A stretch of DNA of 64,000 nt, taken from positions 132,522,533-132,586,532 of the forward strand of contig OX336393.1 of NCBI GenBank assembly GCA_946902985.2, read 5' to 3'. This document shows, one piece after another, positions 30,870-43,300 of this stretch. A program made the translations under genes and the position numbers. This DNA is from Meconema thalassinum (lineage: Eukaryota; Arthropoda; Insecta; Orthoptera; Tettigoniidae). The notes beneath the pieces are model-generated. The model saw only the letters and a program-made list of their open reading frames with translations, was not told the origin of the DNA and did no database searches. Numbering within the stretch: position 1 is the first letter of the stretch; the number at the start of each line of letters is the position of its first letter.

Positions 30870-30987
30870 GGCTTAAGGCTACCTGGACATTTTGAAGAAG
30901 TAAGCGTTCCTTATACTTGAACTTAATTGGCTTAAGACTACCTGGACATTTTGAAGAATTAAGCGTCCCTTATAATTGAACTTAATA
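30870..30987. repeat. 59-bp tandem duplication
   Basis: GGCTTAAGNCTACCTGGACA... occurs at 30870 and again at 30929, about 90% identical. Confidence 0.75.
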
Positions 30988-31000
30988 TTTTCGCCTTATG

Positions 31001-31329
31001 GAAGCCTCCGTGGCTTAGGCGGCAGCACGCCGGCCTCTCACCGCTGGGTCCGTGGTTCAAATCCCGGTCACTCCATGTGAGATCTGTGCTGGACAAAACG
31101 GAGGCAGACAGGTTTTTCTCCGGGTACTCTGGTTTTCCCTGTCAACATTTAATTCCAGCAACACTCTTCACTATCATTTCATTTCATCTGTCATTCATTT
31201 AATCATTGCCCCAGAGGAGTGCGTCAGGCCTCGGCAGCCGGCACACTTCATATCCTCGCCGCTAGATGGGGGCTTCATTCATTCCATTCCTGACCCGATC
31301 GGAGACTGGAAGCAGGCTGTGGATTTTTT
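31001..31329 (+). mobile_element. tRNA-derived SINE with 15-bp target duplication
   Basis: Same family as 7868-8194 (AGCCTCCGTGGCTTAGGCGG head, GGTTCAAATCCCGG B box). The flanks repeat TATTTTCGCCTTATG at 30986-31000 and 31330-31344. Confidence 0.92.
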
Positions 31330-31606
31330 TATTTTCGCCTTATGAGGCTCCAACTCAAAAGATCTACACCACGGTAGTTGAGACCATACGATTATTATTA
31401 CTTAATTTCATCGTTGTGGCCACTAGGAACCGCAAGATCTCAACTCTTTTTCTTCTTGTTAGCCCACCACGCCTTCATCCTATTGGAATGGGATTTCTTC
31501 AATTCATCCGAGTGAACATATCTCTTGCATGGTTTTACATGCTCTTCATGAACCTGACGGAGTTTTTAATTCAATGGATTTCAAACTTTGACAAGTCTTT
31601 ATCCAA

Positions 31607-33148
31607 ATGTACAAATGTGTACAAATTTCGGATAAAGGAAATAAATTCCCTCTTCAGGTGATAGGGGCGTATAGAGCACCGAAAGATAACCCTTCTCTCC
31701 TCGAAACACTGTATGATAAAACTTGTACGGCTAATGCTATGAAAAAGAGCATAATAATTGCTGGAGATTTAAACCTCCCCAAAGTAGACTGGTCTGGTGA
31801 GTCAACTAGCTGTGGTCAGGCTCAGAGCGCTGCAAATAAATTCTTAAGGGAGGGGGGATTTTCCCAAGTAGTTGACTTCCCAACTAGAGACAATAATACC
31901 ATAGATGTTTATCTCGTAAGGCCTGTAGAGCTGTATATTAACTGTCTGAAAGTACCAGGAATTAGTGACCATTCTGGGGTTGAATTAAATATTAGAAATG
32001 GTGACATTACAAAATTAGACTCTGATGTAGCAAAAAAGATCATATTCCAGTATCGCAGGGCGGATCAGGGCAAGTTTCAGGGGTATTTGAATGAGCTATT
32101 TGTAGGATGGGCATCGGCAGGAAATCACATTAATATCCTGTGGACTAACTTTTTGAAAATTTTAAATAGCGCTGTTGATAAATTTGTCCCATTTAAATTG
32201 CTGAAACAAAACCCAGATCCTGAGTATTACACACGAGAAATTAGGAGTCTAAAACGGAAAATTAGGAAATTATACAATAAAAGACATGATAGTGACAAGT
32301 ATATGTTGAAATTTAAGTCCTTATCAAGAGAGCTCGTCTTAAAAAAGAGGGCTGCTCATGACAGTTATATGCAAGGTTTACTTGGTTCGGGAGGTGATGG
32401 GTGGAAAAAAATTTACAGTTATGTTAGGAGAAGAAAGGGAAATTCAAATAATTTGTCGATGATAATGTCCGGTGACGGTAAATTAATTACTGAGAAACAG
32501 GCCATTGCTAATGAATTAAATGTCTTTTACGGTAGTGTGTTCAATAAATCCAATAGCTGTGTGTTGGACCTTAACGACGAATCAGGGGCTCCCCTGTTCC
32601 AAATAAACCAGTCAGCAATTGTAAAGCTAATACAAAAACTACGTTTCAATGTATCAAAGGGTCCTGATAATATTGTTAGTGAAGTACTTAAACTAGGAGG
32701 TAGGGCCGTGGCACGATACTTGGAGGTGATGTTTAATGTGTCCATAAACAATGCGCAAATCCCAGATGACTGGAAAAGAGCTACGGTAGTCCCAATATTT
32801 AAGGGAGGGAGCAGACTTGAATTGGGCAACTACAGGCCTGTTAGCCTTACGTCCGTCGTTTGTAAACAGATGGAGCATCTCATTTGCGACTACTTGAGGG
32901 AACAGTGGGAAACATTATCATGGTTTAATGATAGGCAACATGGATTTCGGAAAGGTTACTCATGCGAGAGTCAGATGCTATCACTTTTTCAAGACATTAG
33001 CGAATCGTTAGACCATGGAGTTTCAGTCGACGCCGTGGTTATAGATTTTGCGAAGGCATTTGATGTCGTTCCGCATGACATGCTACTCCATAAATTAGCT
33101 TCGACGAAGATTGATAGGAGAGTATTTTATGGATCCAAGAATTTTTGA
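31607..33148 (+). pseudogene. Non-LTR endonuclease (C-terminal half) and RT N-terminal part
   Basis: Residues about 18-110 are endonuclease-like: YRAP, GDLNLPKVDW, TIDVYLV and ISDHSGVEL. A linker of about 190 residues follows. RT motifs then begin: SKGPDNIVSEVLK, ATVVPIFKGG, NYRPVSLTSV, DRQHGFRKGYSC and VVIDFAKAFDVVPHD. The frame is lost near residue 505 by a 1-base shift at about 33125 and continues in the next frame. The N-terminal half of the endonuclease is missing through 5' truncation. Confidence 0.88.
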
Positions 33149-34122
33149 CGGGTCGTTCTCAGAAAGTGAAAGTCGAAGGCATATTCTCGGATGAAATTTC
33201 CGTAACGTCGGGTATCCCTCAGGGCAGCGTAATCGGAACTTTGTTATTTTTGGCGTTTATAAATGACTTACCAAATGGGATTCGCAGTGACTGTCGATTG
33301 TTTGCGGATGATTGTGTAATATATCGAAAGATACATGACTCACAAGACAATGCAGTGCTTCAAGAGGACCTGAACCTGGTCTATAAGTGGGCGATTGTAA
33401 ATAAAATGAAAATAAACACAAGAAAATGTAGTCTCTTAAAAATAGGGAAAGTGCGAAGGCAGGATTTTCAATATAACATTGGCTCGGAAATACTTGTAGA
33501 AGAAGATTCTTGCAAATATTTGGGCGTTCACGTGAGGAATGATATGAAATGGAGTAGTCATGTAGGATGTGTAGTTTCAAAAGCTTACAAATCCCTGCAC
33601 TTTGTAATGAGGGTATTAAAAGGAAGTAGTACCTCTGCTAAAGAATTAGGCTATTTGTCACTTGTAAGACCTATTCTGGAATATGCCTCGGCGGTTTGGG
33701 ATCCATATCAAGCAGGGCTCATCAATGAGTTGGAAATGGTACAAAGAAAGGCCGCTAGATTTGTGCTCAGTGACTTTAATCCCAGGAGCAGTGTGAGCCG
33801 TATTTTAAAGAAACTTGGGTGCGAATCACTGGAGGCTAGGAGGATGAAATCTAGACTCTGCGCTATGTACAACACGTATACAAATCAACCAGCATGGGGT
33901 GAGCTTAGCAAACGATTGGGAAAGCCCACTTACATGGGTAGGAGCGATCATCCTTTCAAAGTTAAGGGCCGACCACAGCGAAAAAATTATGGTAAATATT
34001 ATTTTGTAAACCGTGCCATTGATAACTGGAACTCTCTACCTGCCGCAGTCTTAGAGCCTTTTCCCAAACATATAGGTGTGTTTAAGAAAAGACTGACTAT
34101 TTGTGTAAATACTCCAGTTTAA
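33145..34122 (+). pseudogene. RT catalytic half of the same LINE
   Basis: Begins in the frame following the 33125 shift. SGIPQGSVIGTLLFLAFIND and the catalytic RLFADDCVIY (D55, D56) are intact. Next come KMKINTRKC, KYLGVHV and the thumb/C-terminal region LVRPILEYASAVWDPYQ and RKAARFVLSDF. It ends normally with a TAA. With one frameshift this is a relatively young copy. Confidence 0.88.
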
Positions 34123-34285
34123 TTGTTGTATAATTGTTATTGAATTGTTATGTATAATTATTTATTTGTTATGTATATACAATTTGCCACCGGGGGACAC
34201 ACCCCCCCCATTGCAAATAAATGAATGAATATGAATATGAATTCCACCAGCCAAAGAGGCATCACCTTTAAACCTCAGAAGTAGG

Positions 34286-35798
34286 CTATGATAATAGATG
34301 GTTGGAGAATCTACTGACTGGCATTCTGAGGAGGTGGGCATAGAATATTATTCTCCGTTTCCGGATTACACTTGAGAACTTTCCAGTGTGGGTATATATT
34401 TCTGAATTGCTCCAGAGCTTGTAAGCTCCGTCTTTGAACTTAGGACCAAGCATTATCCTAATGATCTTTCTCTCCTTAACTTCAAGTCTCTCGATCGGGC
34501 CAGCTGCGTGGTTTGTTAGGCATTCCGCTGCATACAGTGCTTCCGGTCTAATCACAGTTTGATAGTGTCTTAACTTTGCATTCCTAGAGATGGACTTTTT
34601 ATTGTACAGTTGGTGAGTGAGGTGGAAGGCCGTTTCGAATTTATTGACTCGTGTTGAGATGGCGAACTTTTCAGAATTATTTGGTTCGATCCACTCACCA
34701 AGATAATTAAACTTTTGAACTTTTAAGATCTGGCCGTGGGTGGTTTGAAGATGAGCTGCAGCTTCTTTTATATTAGAGATGAATTGGGTTTTTAGTGTAA
34801 GATATCTTGAGTTCTATTTTGGTTCCACAATAATGTAAGTAATTTACTTGTTGAATGGCTATTTCTGGAGAGGAAGCAAACAAAGCGAGGTCATCAGCAA
34901 ATGCGAGGCAATCAATATTGATGTTATCCCGTGGTCTACCTACTTGTACTCCATAAATAAATCATTTGGATTGAAGAACGTGTCTCCATTCCCTTATGAC
35001 TCTCTCAAGGGCACAGTTGAAAAGCAGTGGTGATAATCCGTCACCCTGTCGGACACCTGATTGAATGTGGAAGGGTTCAGAAATCTCAGATCGGAACTTT
35101 ACTTTGGAAGTTGTATCAGAAAGCGTACTCTGGATTATCATTCGAGTCTTATTGTTAAGACCAAATTCATGGAGCACATGGAGAAGAGTTGCTCGGTCAA
35201 TGGAGTCATAAGTTTTCTGAAAGTCTACGAAGACGATGACGAATGGTCTAATTCACAGTTTCTGATAAGCTAGGGGCATCTTCAGATTCAGGATTTGTTC
35301 GGCACATGATCTGGATTTTCTAAAGCCGGCCTTGTACTCGCCTACTTGTGAGTCTTGTTGTTCCTCGGCTCTAGTAAGTAAGGCTTTAGAGAGGACCGTG
35401 TAGGTGATTGGAAGGAGAGAAATGCCAAAATAGTTACTGACGTCTGATTTTTCACCTTTTTTATGAAGCGCATGAATTAGAGCTGTGGTCCATTTAGATG
35501 GTATCTCGGTAGTTTTCCAAATCTGTTGGAGAGTTCGTAAGTGAGGCTCCAGTGCGTTATCATCGAGAAGCTTCCAGTGTTCTGCGACTACCGAGTCCTC
35601 ACCCGGGGATTTGTTATTTTTGATGTGTAACATCTTTCCACTCGGTAACTGGATATTTTTGTGGCACTCGGTAGCTGGACATTTTTGTGGGAGTGATTTT
35701 GGAAAAGAGACGGAAGTGGATGGGACGGAAGTGCATGGGACGGAAAGAATGAGTGCGCGTGGTGGCGGAGATCGATACAACGACGTACTGTAAGCCAT
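34286..35798 (-). pseudogene. RT fragments of the minus-strand LINE
   Basis: Open pieces at 35253-35640 (RT fingers: KNNKSPGEDSVV, ALIHALHKKGEKSDVSNYFG, YKAGFRKSRSCAEQILNL), 34962-35177 (GVRQGDGLSPLLFNCALERV) and 34286-34555 (C-terminal). Each lies in a different frame or is split by stops. The FADD box region lies near 34900 and is decayed. Confidence 0.8.
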
Positions 35799-36435
35799 AT
35801 GACTATGTGGAATGTAAATCGCATACGGTTCACCTCAAGATTTAGAGGCCCCATTAAATAAATTCCTACAATGAATCATCTTCAAGTTGTCGTTCTTTGG
35901 TGAGAAAATATTCATTATATCATATTTGCTGAAAACAATTACGATTTATTAAATCTTCATACTTTTGCTGTATTCTTATTTAATGTAAGCACTCGATACC
36001 TCGAGTGCTAAATCACATCAACCAACACTCCAAACAACGTAGGAATTCAATATATTAACACCGATTACTAACAATAATTGAAACTTCGTTGGTCTAAACG
36101 TATCACTGGGAGAAACGCATTTAATATACCTACTGCACACCTAATTTTTAATCGCGCCTATACTTGGCAGTGCGCTATATCGGCAATACGAGGCAATTTT
36201 CAATAACACCGCTGGCATGGGTTCACTAACTAGCCGGTATAAAGCGCAGCTTGCATCAAGTAGGCAGTGGATTGCTCCCGCATACAGTTGCAGGTATATG
36301 TCACTACTGAAGATGCATTGGAGAATCCTTTCATGTTTGCTGGCACAAGGTAGCACTATGAGTTCATTCATTCTTTAAAAAATGCGAGTAAGTAATATGG
36401 GATTATTCGAATAACATGTCGGATGTTACACATCA
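35621..36435. mobile_element. 815-bp segment with 14-bp inverted ends, inserted in LINE RT
   Basis: TGATGTGTAACATC at 35621-35634 is the exact complement of GATGTTACACATCA at 36422-36435. The LINE protein reads ...SELRKIITLLK on one side and KNNKSPGED on the other, so this segment interrupts it. Just inside the left end, CACTCGGTARCTGGAYATTT is duplicated in tandem with a 26-bp period (35639-35690). No ORF and no clear target duplication. Confidence 0.4.
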
Positions 36436-37079
36436 TATGCGACTACTGTAAGGCTCGTAATTTTTTTAGTAAAGTGATGATCTTTCGCAGCTCAGAGATG
36501 TCTGGCGGAGAAGAGTCTGGATTAGTTGAAACTGGATTCGAAATTGGAGTGAAAGTCGAGTCCGGTGGATCACAGTTGACAAGGTTCTTAAAGTATGTGG
36601 CTAACATTTGTCAATTACCCTCGTCATTGTGAGCGATCCGGTTGGTGATTGGGTCGCGGAAGCACAAATTAGGAGATTTGTATTTTGTTAGATTCCTCTT
36701 GAACGTATGGTAGAACATTCTGGAGTTATGCTTCTGGAAATTCAACTCGATGTTGGTCATTTCGTTTTTGTGGAATTGTCTTCTTGCGTTCCGAATAACT
36801 CGATAAGTCTTCTTTCTCTGTTTTGTGAGATTTCCATAGAAGCCAAGCTCGTTTTCTGTCGTTCAGGGCTTCATCACATTGTAAGTTCCACCAAGGGTAG
36901 GTTTCCGTGTTTGAGACGCAATTTCGAGAGCTGTTTTTACCATGGAAGATTCCAGTCGTTCAAGATCTGGTGAGGTTAGAGTGGGGATTGTTTCTGAGAA
37001 TTCATTCCGAAGTAATTTGAGTTTCTCTATGTCGGGTCGCAGGATTATGTGTCTGAAACTTTTCCGTGTGTTCTTCGGG

Positions 37080-37200
37080 ATGAATTTAAACTTGATGATG
37101 ATGATGATAATTGTTGTTTTAAGGGGCCTATCATCGAGGTTATCGGCCCCTAATGAAATGAAATGGCGTGAAATGAAAGGATGTAGATAAAAACAACGCA
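37080..37200 (+). mobile_element. SINE/LINE 3'-end fragment
   Basis: (GAT)n followed by AAGGGGCCTATCATCGAGGT and TATCGGCCCCTAATGAAATG, a hairpin-like tail similar in style to other retroelement tails in the window. Confidence 0.4.
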
Positions 37201-37332
37201 CTGCCATGGATGAAACGAAAATGGTGTTTATAAAATTATGCCTTATTTGAATAAAATATAAATAAATGGCGGATGGTAAAAAAAGGATAAAACAAATAAG
37301 GCATAGTGAACAATAAAATAGATGAACACAAT

Positions 37333-37601
37333 GAAAATGAAAATCCACAGCCCGCTTCCAGTCTCCGACCGGGTCAGGAATGGAATGAATGAAGCCCCCA
37401 TCTAGCGGCGAGGATATGAACTGTGCCGGCTGCCGAGGCCTGACGCACTCCTCTGGGGCAATGATTAAATGAATGACAGATGAAATGAAATGATAGTGGA
37501 GAGTGTTGCTGGAATGAAATTTTGACAGGGAAAACCGGAGTACCCGGAGAAAAACCTGTCTGCCTCCGTTTTGTCCAGCACAGATCTCACATGGAGTGAC
37601 C
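37333..37601 (-). mobile_element. tRNA-derived SINE, 5'-truncated, 13-bp target duplication
   Basis: Same family as 7868-8194 but lacking the tRNA head; it stops at the ...CACTCCATGTGAGATC junction. The flanks repeat AGATGAACACAAT at 37320-37332 and 37602-37614. Confidence 0.9.
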
Positions 37602-37612
37602 AGATGAACACA

Positions 37613-40288
37613 ATAAAAAACATAAAACATATTTAACCTGAATTAACAGTCGTAACTACACATTACAACTTAAAAAAGTAACCACTCTCCCTCATGAACC
37701 GGATGACGAGGTCAGCTGATGGCCCGTCATCACGGAGAATAAGGGAGAGGGTATTAGGCAGTTTAAGAGTCCTGCGCAGATCGGCCAGATCCACACACTC
37801 CAAGAGAAGGTGTGCCACGGTTAGGTGGGCGTCGCAAGGACACACAGGGGGATCTTCTCTCTTCAGCAAGTGGGAGTGCGTAGCAATCCCATGGCCGATC
37901 CGGAGTCGACAGAGTACCACAGCTTCCTTCCGGAGAGATCGGAAGGAAGATTTCCACACCTTCGTTGTCTCCTTGATGCCTCTCAGTTTGTTGGCTGGAG
38001 GCGTGGCACGCCATGCTTCCTCCCAATGCGACAGGATCGAATGGCGCAACTGAGAGCGCACATCACTAGCAGGCACCTTGTACGGTAGCGAGGACAGTGC
38101 GACTGCCTCGCTCGCCCCCTGATCAGCAAGCTCGTTTCCCGCAATACCCATGTGGCTAGGAAGCCACACAAAGGACACCCCGGCCCCAGCGTTACGCGAA
38201 CTGACGAGCAGGTCGTGCACACGCTGGACAAACGGGTGCTTCGGTAAACACACATTGATCGCTTGCAGCGCACTCAGAGTGTCAGTACACACAAGAAAGT
38301 GCTGGTGATCGTCTGATAACGTGTACCGCAGAGCCTCTAAGATGGCATAGAGCTCCGCTGTGTACACGCCACAGGCATCGGGAAGTGAAAAGAGAAACCG
38401 ACGATCCTCAACCACAAATGCACAGCATACTTTCTCGTTTACCATCGAACCGTCCCTGAATAGAAGCCCTGATCCCGGATACCGGCTCACCACGGACTGG
38501 AACAGCCTCCGATGGACGGAGGAGTCCGTGTCCGACTTGGGGCCGGTGTGCAGATCCAGGATGATATCAGGGTGAGAGACCATCCACGGAGGGGCCTTGA
38601 TAGGTACTCGGACGATACAGGAGACAGAAGGAAATCGGAACTGACGGTATAAGTCATCCAAGTGAATCCCCGCCGGCCGAGTGGCTCGGGCGAGCGCATC
38701 ATACAGCCGGTGATTCGGATTGGAAAACAAACATGGATAACTTGGATGAAGGGGCATCTGTCGAATAGTTGCAGCATAGGTCAGCAGTACTTGTTGGCGC
38801 CTCAAGTGTAAAGGAGGTACGCCAGCCTCGGCGAGCAACCTGACGACTGGGCTCGTCCGGAAGGCACCCGTCACCAGTCTCACACCGCCGTGGTGGGCAC
38901 TGTCCAGTTTACCAAGCACTGACTTACGGGCCGAACCATATGCTATACTTCCACAATCTAATCGAGATAAAATCAGAGCCTTATAAAAGCGTAGGAGCAC
39001 CGCGCGGTCCGCCCCCCATGAGGTGCCGCTAAGATACCGCAACATGTTGAGTTTCTTAGCACAGGCAGTTTTCAAACACCGCACGTGTGGCTCCCTGATC
39101 GAAAAGGAGCCCAAGGAACAGGTACGCAGCAACAACAGGCAAAGCTACATTGCCCAGATAAAGCTCAGGATCAGGATGGAGTGTGCACTTTCGGCAGAAA
39201 TGGACAACCGAGGACTTAGCGGTTGAGAATCGAAAGCCATGCTCTAGTTTCCAGCGTTCCACTCTCAAAATAGCTTGTTGTAGCTGTCGTTCAGCGACCG
39301 CCAAATTTTGCGCACTATAATGTAGAGCGAAGTCATCTATATATAGTGACGGTACCACTGCTGGACCAGCAGCAGCGACTATACCGTTTATGGAAATCGC
39401 AAATAATGTTACGCTAAGCACCGATCCCTGTGGGACTCCGTTTTCCTGTATATGATATTGCGAATATGTCCCCCCTATTCGGACACGGAACCGGCGAAGG
39501 GACAGAAAATTCGCAATAAAAACCGGCAAGTTACCTCCGAATATCCATTGATGCAGGGTAGAGAGGATGCCGTAACGCCAAGTGGTGTCATAGGCCTTCT
39601 CGAGGTCAAAGAAAACAGCGACTAGGTGCTGTCTCCGGAGAAAATCGTCCTGTATGGCGGTCTCCAGGCGTACCAGATGGTCGTTGGTACACCGAGACGC
39701 CCTGAAACCACACTGGTATTCAGACAGGAGTCCCCGTTTCTCCAGGACCCACACCAGGCGCCGATTGACCATCCTCTCAAAGAGCTTGCACAGACCGTTA
39801 GTGAGACAAATAGGACTGTAACTCCCTGTCAAATTGGGATCCTTATCGGACTTCAGGATAGGTATAATGATACCTTCCTGCCATTGCGCTGGAAACACAC
39901 CTTCCAACCAGATTCGGTTAAACACCCTGAGCAAATAACGAATGCTCTCATCGTTAAGGTGCTTAAGCATCTGGTTGTGAATATTATCCGGGCCGGGAGA
40001 CGTGTCCCTGCAGAGCGCCAGCGCTCCGCGTAGTTCCCAATCCGTAAAGGGCACGTTGTACTCCTCCGAAGCGCGGGAAGCAAAACTAAGCTGGAAACGT
40101 TCCGCTTCGCGCTTCAGGGCCACGAAGGCAGGGTCATAGTTATCGGAACCGGATATATCCGCAAAATACGAGGCGAGATGGTTTGCAACGCGATAAGGAC
40201 CTGTAACCAATTCATTATCAATGGAAATTCCCGGTACAGTAGAAGATGTCTGAATTCCCGAAATGCATCGTAGTTTAGTCCACACCTG
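37613..40288 (-). mobile_element. I-clade-like LINE, 3' half (RT and RNase H)
   Basis: Continuation of the element whose 5' half lies at 60996-64000. The two halves are separated by the 20.7-kb LTR insertion. The protein reads TAHTPSSQV on the far side and VWTKLRCISGIQ on this side, joining without loss. Confidence 0.85.
37663..39135 (-). pseudogene. LINE ORF2 C-terminal part with RNase H
   Basis: 490 codons in one frame. The first ~170 are the region after RT (KKLNMLRYLSG, LSRLDCGSIAYGSA). RNase H follows: FRDGSMVNE (Asp), YTAELYAILEAL (Glu), VCTDTLSALQA (Asp) and LPSHMGIAGNELADQGA. The C-terminus has a CCHC-like CPCDAHLTVAHLLLEC. RNase H cleaves the RNA of the hybrid during target-primed synthesis. 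The frame overlaps the RT frame at 39056-39135, marking a frameshift. The stop follows YFFKL. Confidence 0.9.
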
Positions 40289-40318
40289 TGTGCCCAATGA
40301 GACACGGCAGACTGGCAT
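39056..40318 (-). pseudogene. LINE ORF2 reverse transcriptase part
   Basis: RT motifs in order: DTSPGPDNIHNQMLKHL, GIIIPILKSDKDP, YSPICLTNGLCKLFERMVNR, QCGFRASRCTNDHLVRLE, VFFDLEKAYDTTWR, NGVPQGSVLSVTLFAISING and the catalytic SLYIDDFALH. Catalytic aspartates are present. The first ~10 codons of the open frame (40289-40318) belong to the LTR, not to the LINE. A frameshift near 39090 separates it from the RNase H part. Confidence 0.9.
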
Positions 40319-43300
40319 CGAACTCGGGTCTTATCAGAGAAGACCAGGCCCATGATTATGCCTAGAGTCGAACCATTGATCTCTGAGGGGGAACAGCTAC
40401 AGGGAACCCGAAGAGCAATGAGTTGTTTAATGACATATAATAATATAGCATGATTTCAAGGCTAGAATGTGAATATCATAGCTGTTTAAGAGGAATAATT
40501 GTAAGAAAATGCAGTCATATGTACGTTTTGGAAGCATAGAAGCATGAAAGCAAACCAGCTTGACAGTTGACTAATCGCAGCCAGCAGAGGGGCGTGGATT
40601 AGTGACGCCGAAGGAACTCATTTCGTCTGGACCGCCAGGACAGCTCTAAATTAATGACTCTGGGGTTCACCAGTAGACAACGCTTGAGACCGGAGTGGGG
40701 GTAATTGTCCACGGAAATTAATTGATTGCAGCCAATTGGAGCATCGAAATGGAGTAAAATGTACACCCAGGTGAATATATTCTAGGAGAGATAATTTAGG
40801 AGTGGTCTCACGCCTAAATTAAAGCCTATATCTTGAAATAAGCCTGTGAACACAGAGCCTACGCGCGAGAGGAATGATTCAGAGACCCGCACGAGGGGAT
40901 TTACCATGGTGGCGTCATGACGCTGTGGAAGAAGGCAATTAATTGTAATTAATTGGCTGAAGCGATCGCTTGCACGCGAGTGATTATGGGACCTCCACAC
41001 CTAGACAAACGAGGTGTATACGTCACATTGCCTGGAAATGCATTAATTCAAGAAAGGAGTCGGTCCCGTATGTCCAGTGGACTACGTTTTACGAGAAACC
41101 TTTATATAGGGGGAGCAGCGCAGACCAAGCGAGTTCATCTTTAGTCTTCTGCAGTTCATCTTTAGTTCATCTCCAGTTCGTCTTGACTCAACATGTAAAC
41201 TAAAACGCTGCCAGAAAGTGCGCGAAATGTTTGAGTATCGACGCTCGAGTATATTTGAAGAACAATGGAAGCGCATCATACAGCTTCTTAATAGTAATCA
41301 TGAATCGCGTAAGAGTTAATCTACAGCAGATATTTATCCAATATTATACGCAGGTGTAAATTCGCTACAGCGTAGGAATAATTTAGAATGTTTTTGGGCA
41401 GTGAATATACCAGGAGGTATTGTCATAGTTATAATTGACGATGTATCGTCAGTATCAATACAATTATGGGAGCCTGAGAGGCATCACAAATAAACGTGAC
41501 AGTGAACTGAACAGTATTGAAGGTGACGAGAATCGAACGCACGCACACGCAAGATAAGCTTTCACGGAGACCAGTGGTTGTCAGAAGTTAGCTGTATCGC
41601 ATCTCTGAGGTCAGGCATTAGGAGGAGTCCAATTAAGGATCCACTTGTGAAATAGTGCGAAAAGTGTATATAAGTTTTATTACAGTGATTTCAAAAGTGT
41701 TTATGTGTATTGTGAAATAATATGTATTGTGTTAAAGTGAGAAAAGCCATTGATAAAAGTATGATTATCATGTGTGAAATGTGTGATAATATGTGTCGTG
41801 TGAGATATAGCATAATGGCTTAAACCAAGCATCATGGTAGGCTCGTGGCTGGTGTGCTGGAATAATCCTGCGAAAATGAAAAGTGAGTACAAATTCAAAA
41901 TGTTAATATAATTAGATAGTTCACCATGCAACGTAGCATCACTCTAAGACTAATATGTAACAGTCACTTATGTACGAGCTTTCACCACTCGTATTTTGGT
42001 AGAATATGGCATGGAGGGTGATGTGTTTAGGGCCATTCAGGCCTAAGATTGTGATGAATATAACGGTAACGTTAAATAATGATAATAATAATAATCTGGA
42101 GTCGGTAACAGTAATAAGTAAAGTAATAGGCATTTCTGGCCTAAAGAACGTTCAAAGTGTGTCATGTCTAATATAAAGATACTGTATTTTGGTAAACAGT
42201 AAGAAAGTAACGTAAAATATATCGAGATATGAGAGTTTTTCAGTGTCAGTGAAGTGTTGAATGAATAGTTAATATGGTCAATTCTCAGGATTGTATTTGA
42301 GAAACATTAAAGTAATGTAAGCCAGTAAATTTATACTTGTTTTGGAGCTACTTAAAGCTTTGGCTTAAGAGTAAATGCAGAGAGGACGTGAGTGCTTTAA
42401 AAATTGACTCATCTATGAGAAGTATTGTTTGAGCCGCATATAGCGAGCAAAGTAACGTAGAATCAAGTGATTTACGTCAATAAAGTTGCTGGGACCACTC
42501 TAACATAGCTTGCACGTTAGGTGAAAGGTTGGCTAATCTACGAGATAGTATTGCCGTGGAGCATACTTGTATTATTCGCAGCGAATTGGAACGGAGCCTG
42601 TCCGTATCCATCGCTTGCAGGAATATTGCCACGAGGGATGCTCTTCGAGACCCCGTGAGCCCATGTATTAATTGATCTGCCCTGAGAGGTTAGAATCATG
42701 TTCGTCGGATAGGAAACGCAGATTTCCTTATTATTATTTTAGGCAGCTGCTGATGAGAAATCTTGGATTCTCAATCGTGATGCGCGCCCGAAGCCACTAG
42801 TATCGCCACAGAACGGCAAGGCTATTACAGGATCCATCCCCAGCCATGAATGTTAATTAGGAGCCGAGTTGAGCCCATTACACTATAAATATAGGTGGTA
42901 AATAATTAGAATGACTCAATTACTAGAGACAACACTCAGCGTAACTCCATTGTATTGCTATTGTAAACAAAGTTGACCTTGCTAGCAGGCAGAGGGGTTT
43001 GGTAGGTATGCCACGAGGACGGCGGCCATCTTGCTCGGCCAGCTGGAACTAATTTTATTGCCTGCTTGGAAGGGAGGTCTGTTGACCTGGTCCCTTTATT
43101 TTAGAAGCATAGTGGGACACTGAAGAATCTCGATATTTCGAAATGTAATTAAGATATGATTTTTGTGATAATGCAAATTGAATTGAATGATGTGTTTCAA
43201 CACACATACCTTGTTGGATCATTGTGATCGGATAATATTTGGCCCAGTTATTCTCTGAGGAGGAACGCTGAACCAAATAAATATAGGCATTTTTTTAGTG

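Larger units (their letters stand above)
31590..34240 (+). mobile_element. CR1/Jockey-group-like LINE, 5'-truncated
   Basis: Contains the end of an apurinic endonuclease-like domain and a full RT in two frames (see the two following entries). The 3' UTR ends in AAATAAATGAATGAATATGA, a short-repeat tail. It sits inside the minus-strand LINE whose C-terminus continues on the other side. Confidence 0.8.
30830..37100 (-). mobile_element. Minus-strand LINE, interrupted by several insertions
   Basis: Read from 37100 downward: a linker region after the endonuclease (36863-37080, GGTYNVMKPWWN, then TKYKSPNLCFRDPITNR), the start of RT (SELRKII near 36450), RT proper with KNNKSPGEDSVVAEHWKLL (about 35600) and GVRQGDGLSPLLFNCALERV (35060), the C-terminal LGPKFKDGAYKLW/IRKRRIIFYAHLLRM (34286-34555), and finally DELKKSHSNRMKAWWANKKK (about 31455-31530). 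Its 3' untranslated region reaches about 30830 and holds a 59-bp tandem duplication (30870 and 30929). Endonuclease is missing at the 5' end. Insertions are the SINE at 31001, the CR1-like LINE at about 31590-34240 and an 815-bp segment at 35621. Confidence 0.75.
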
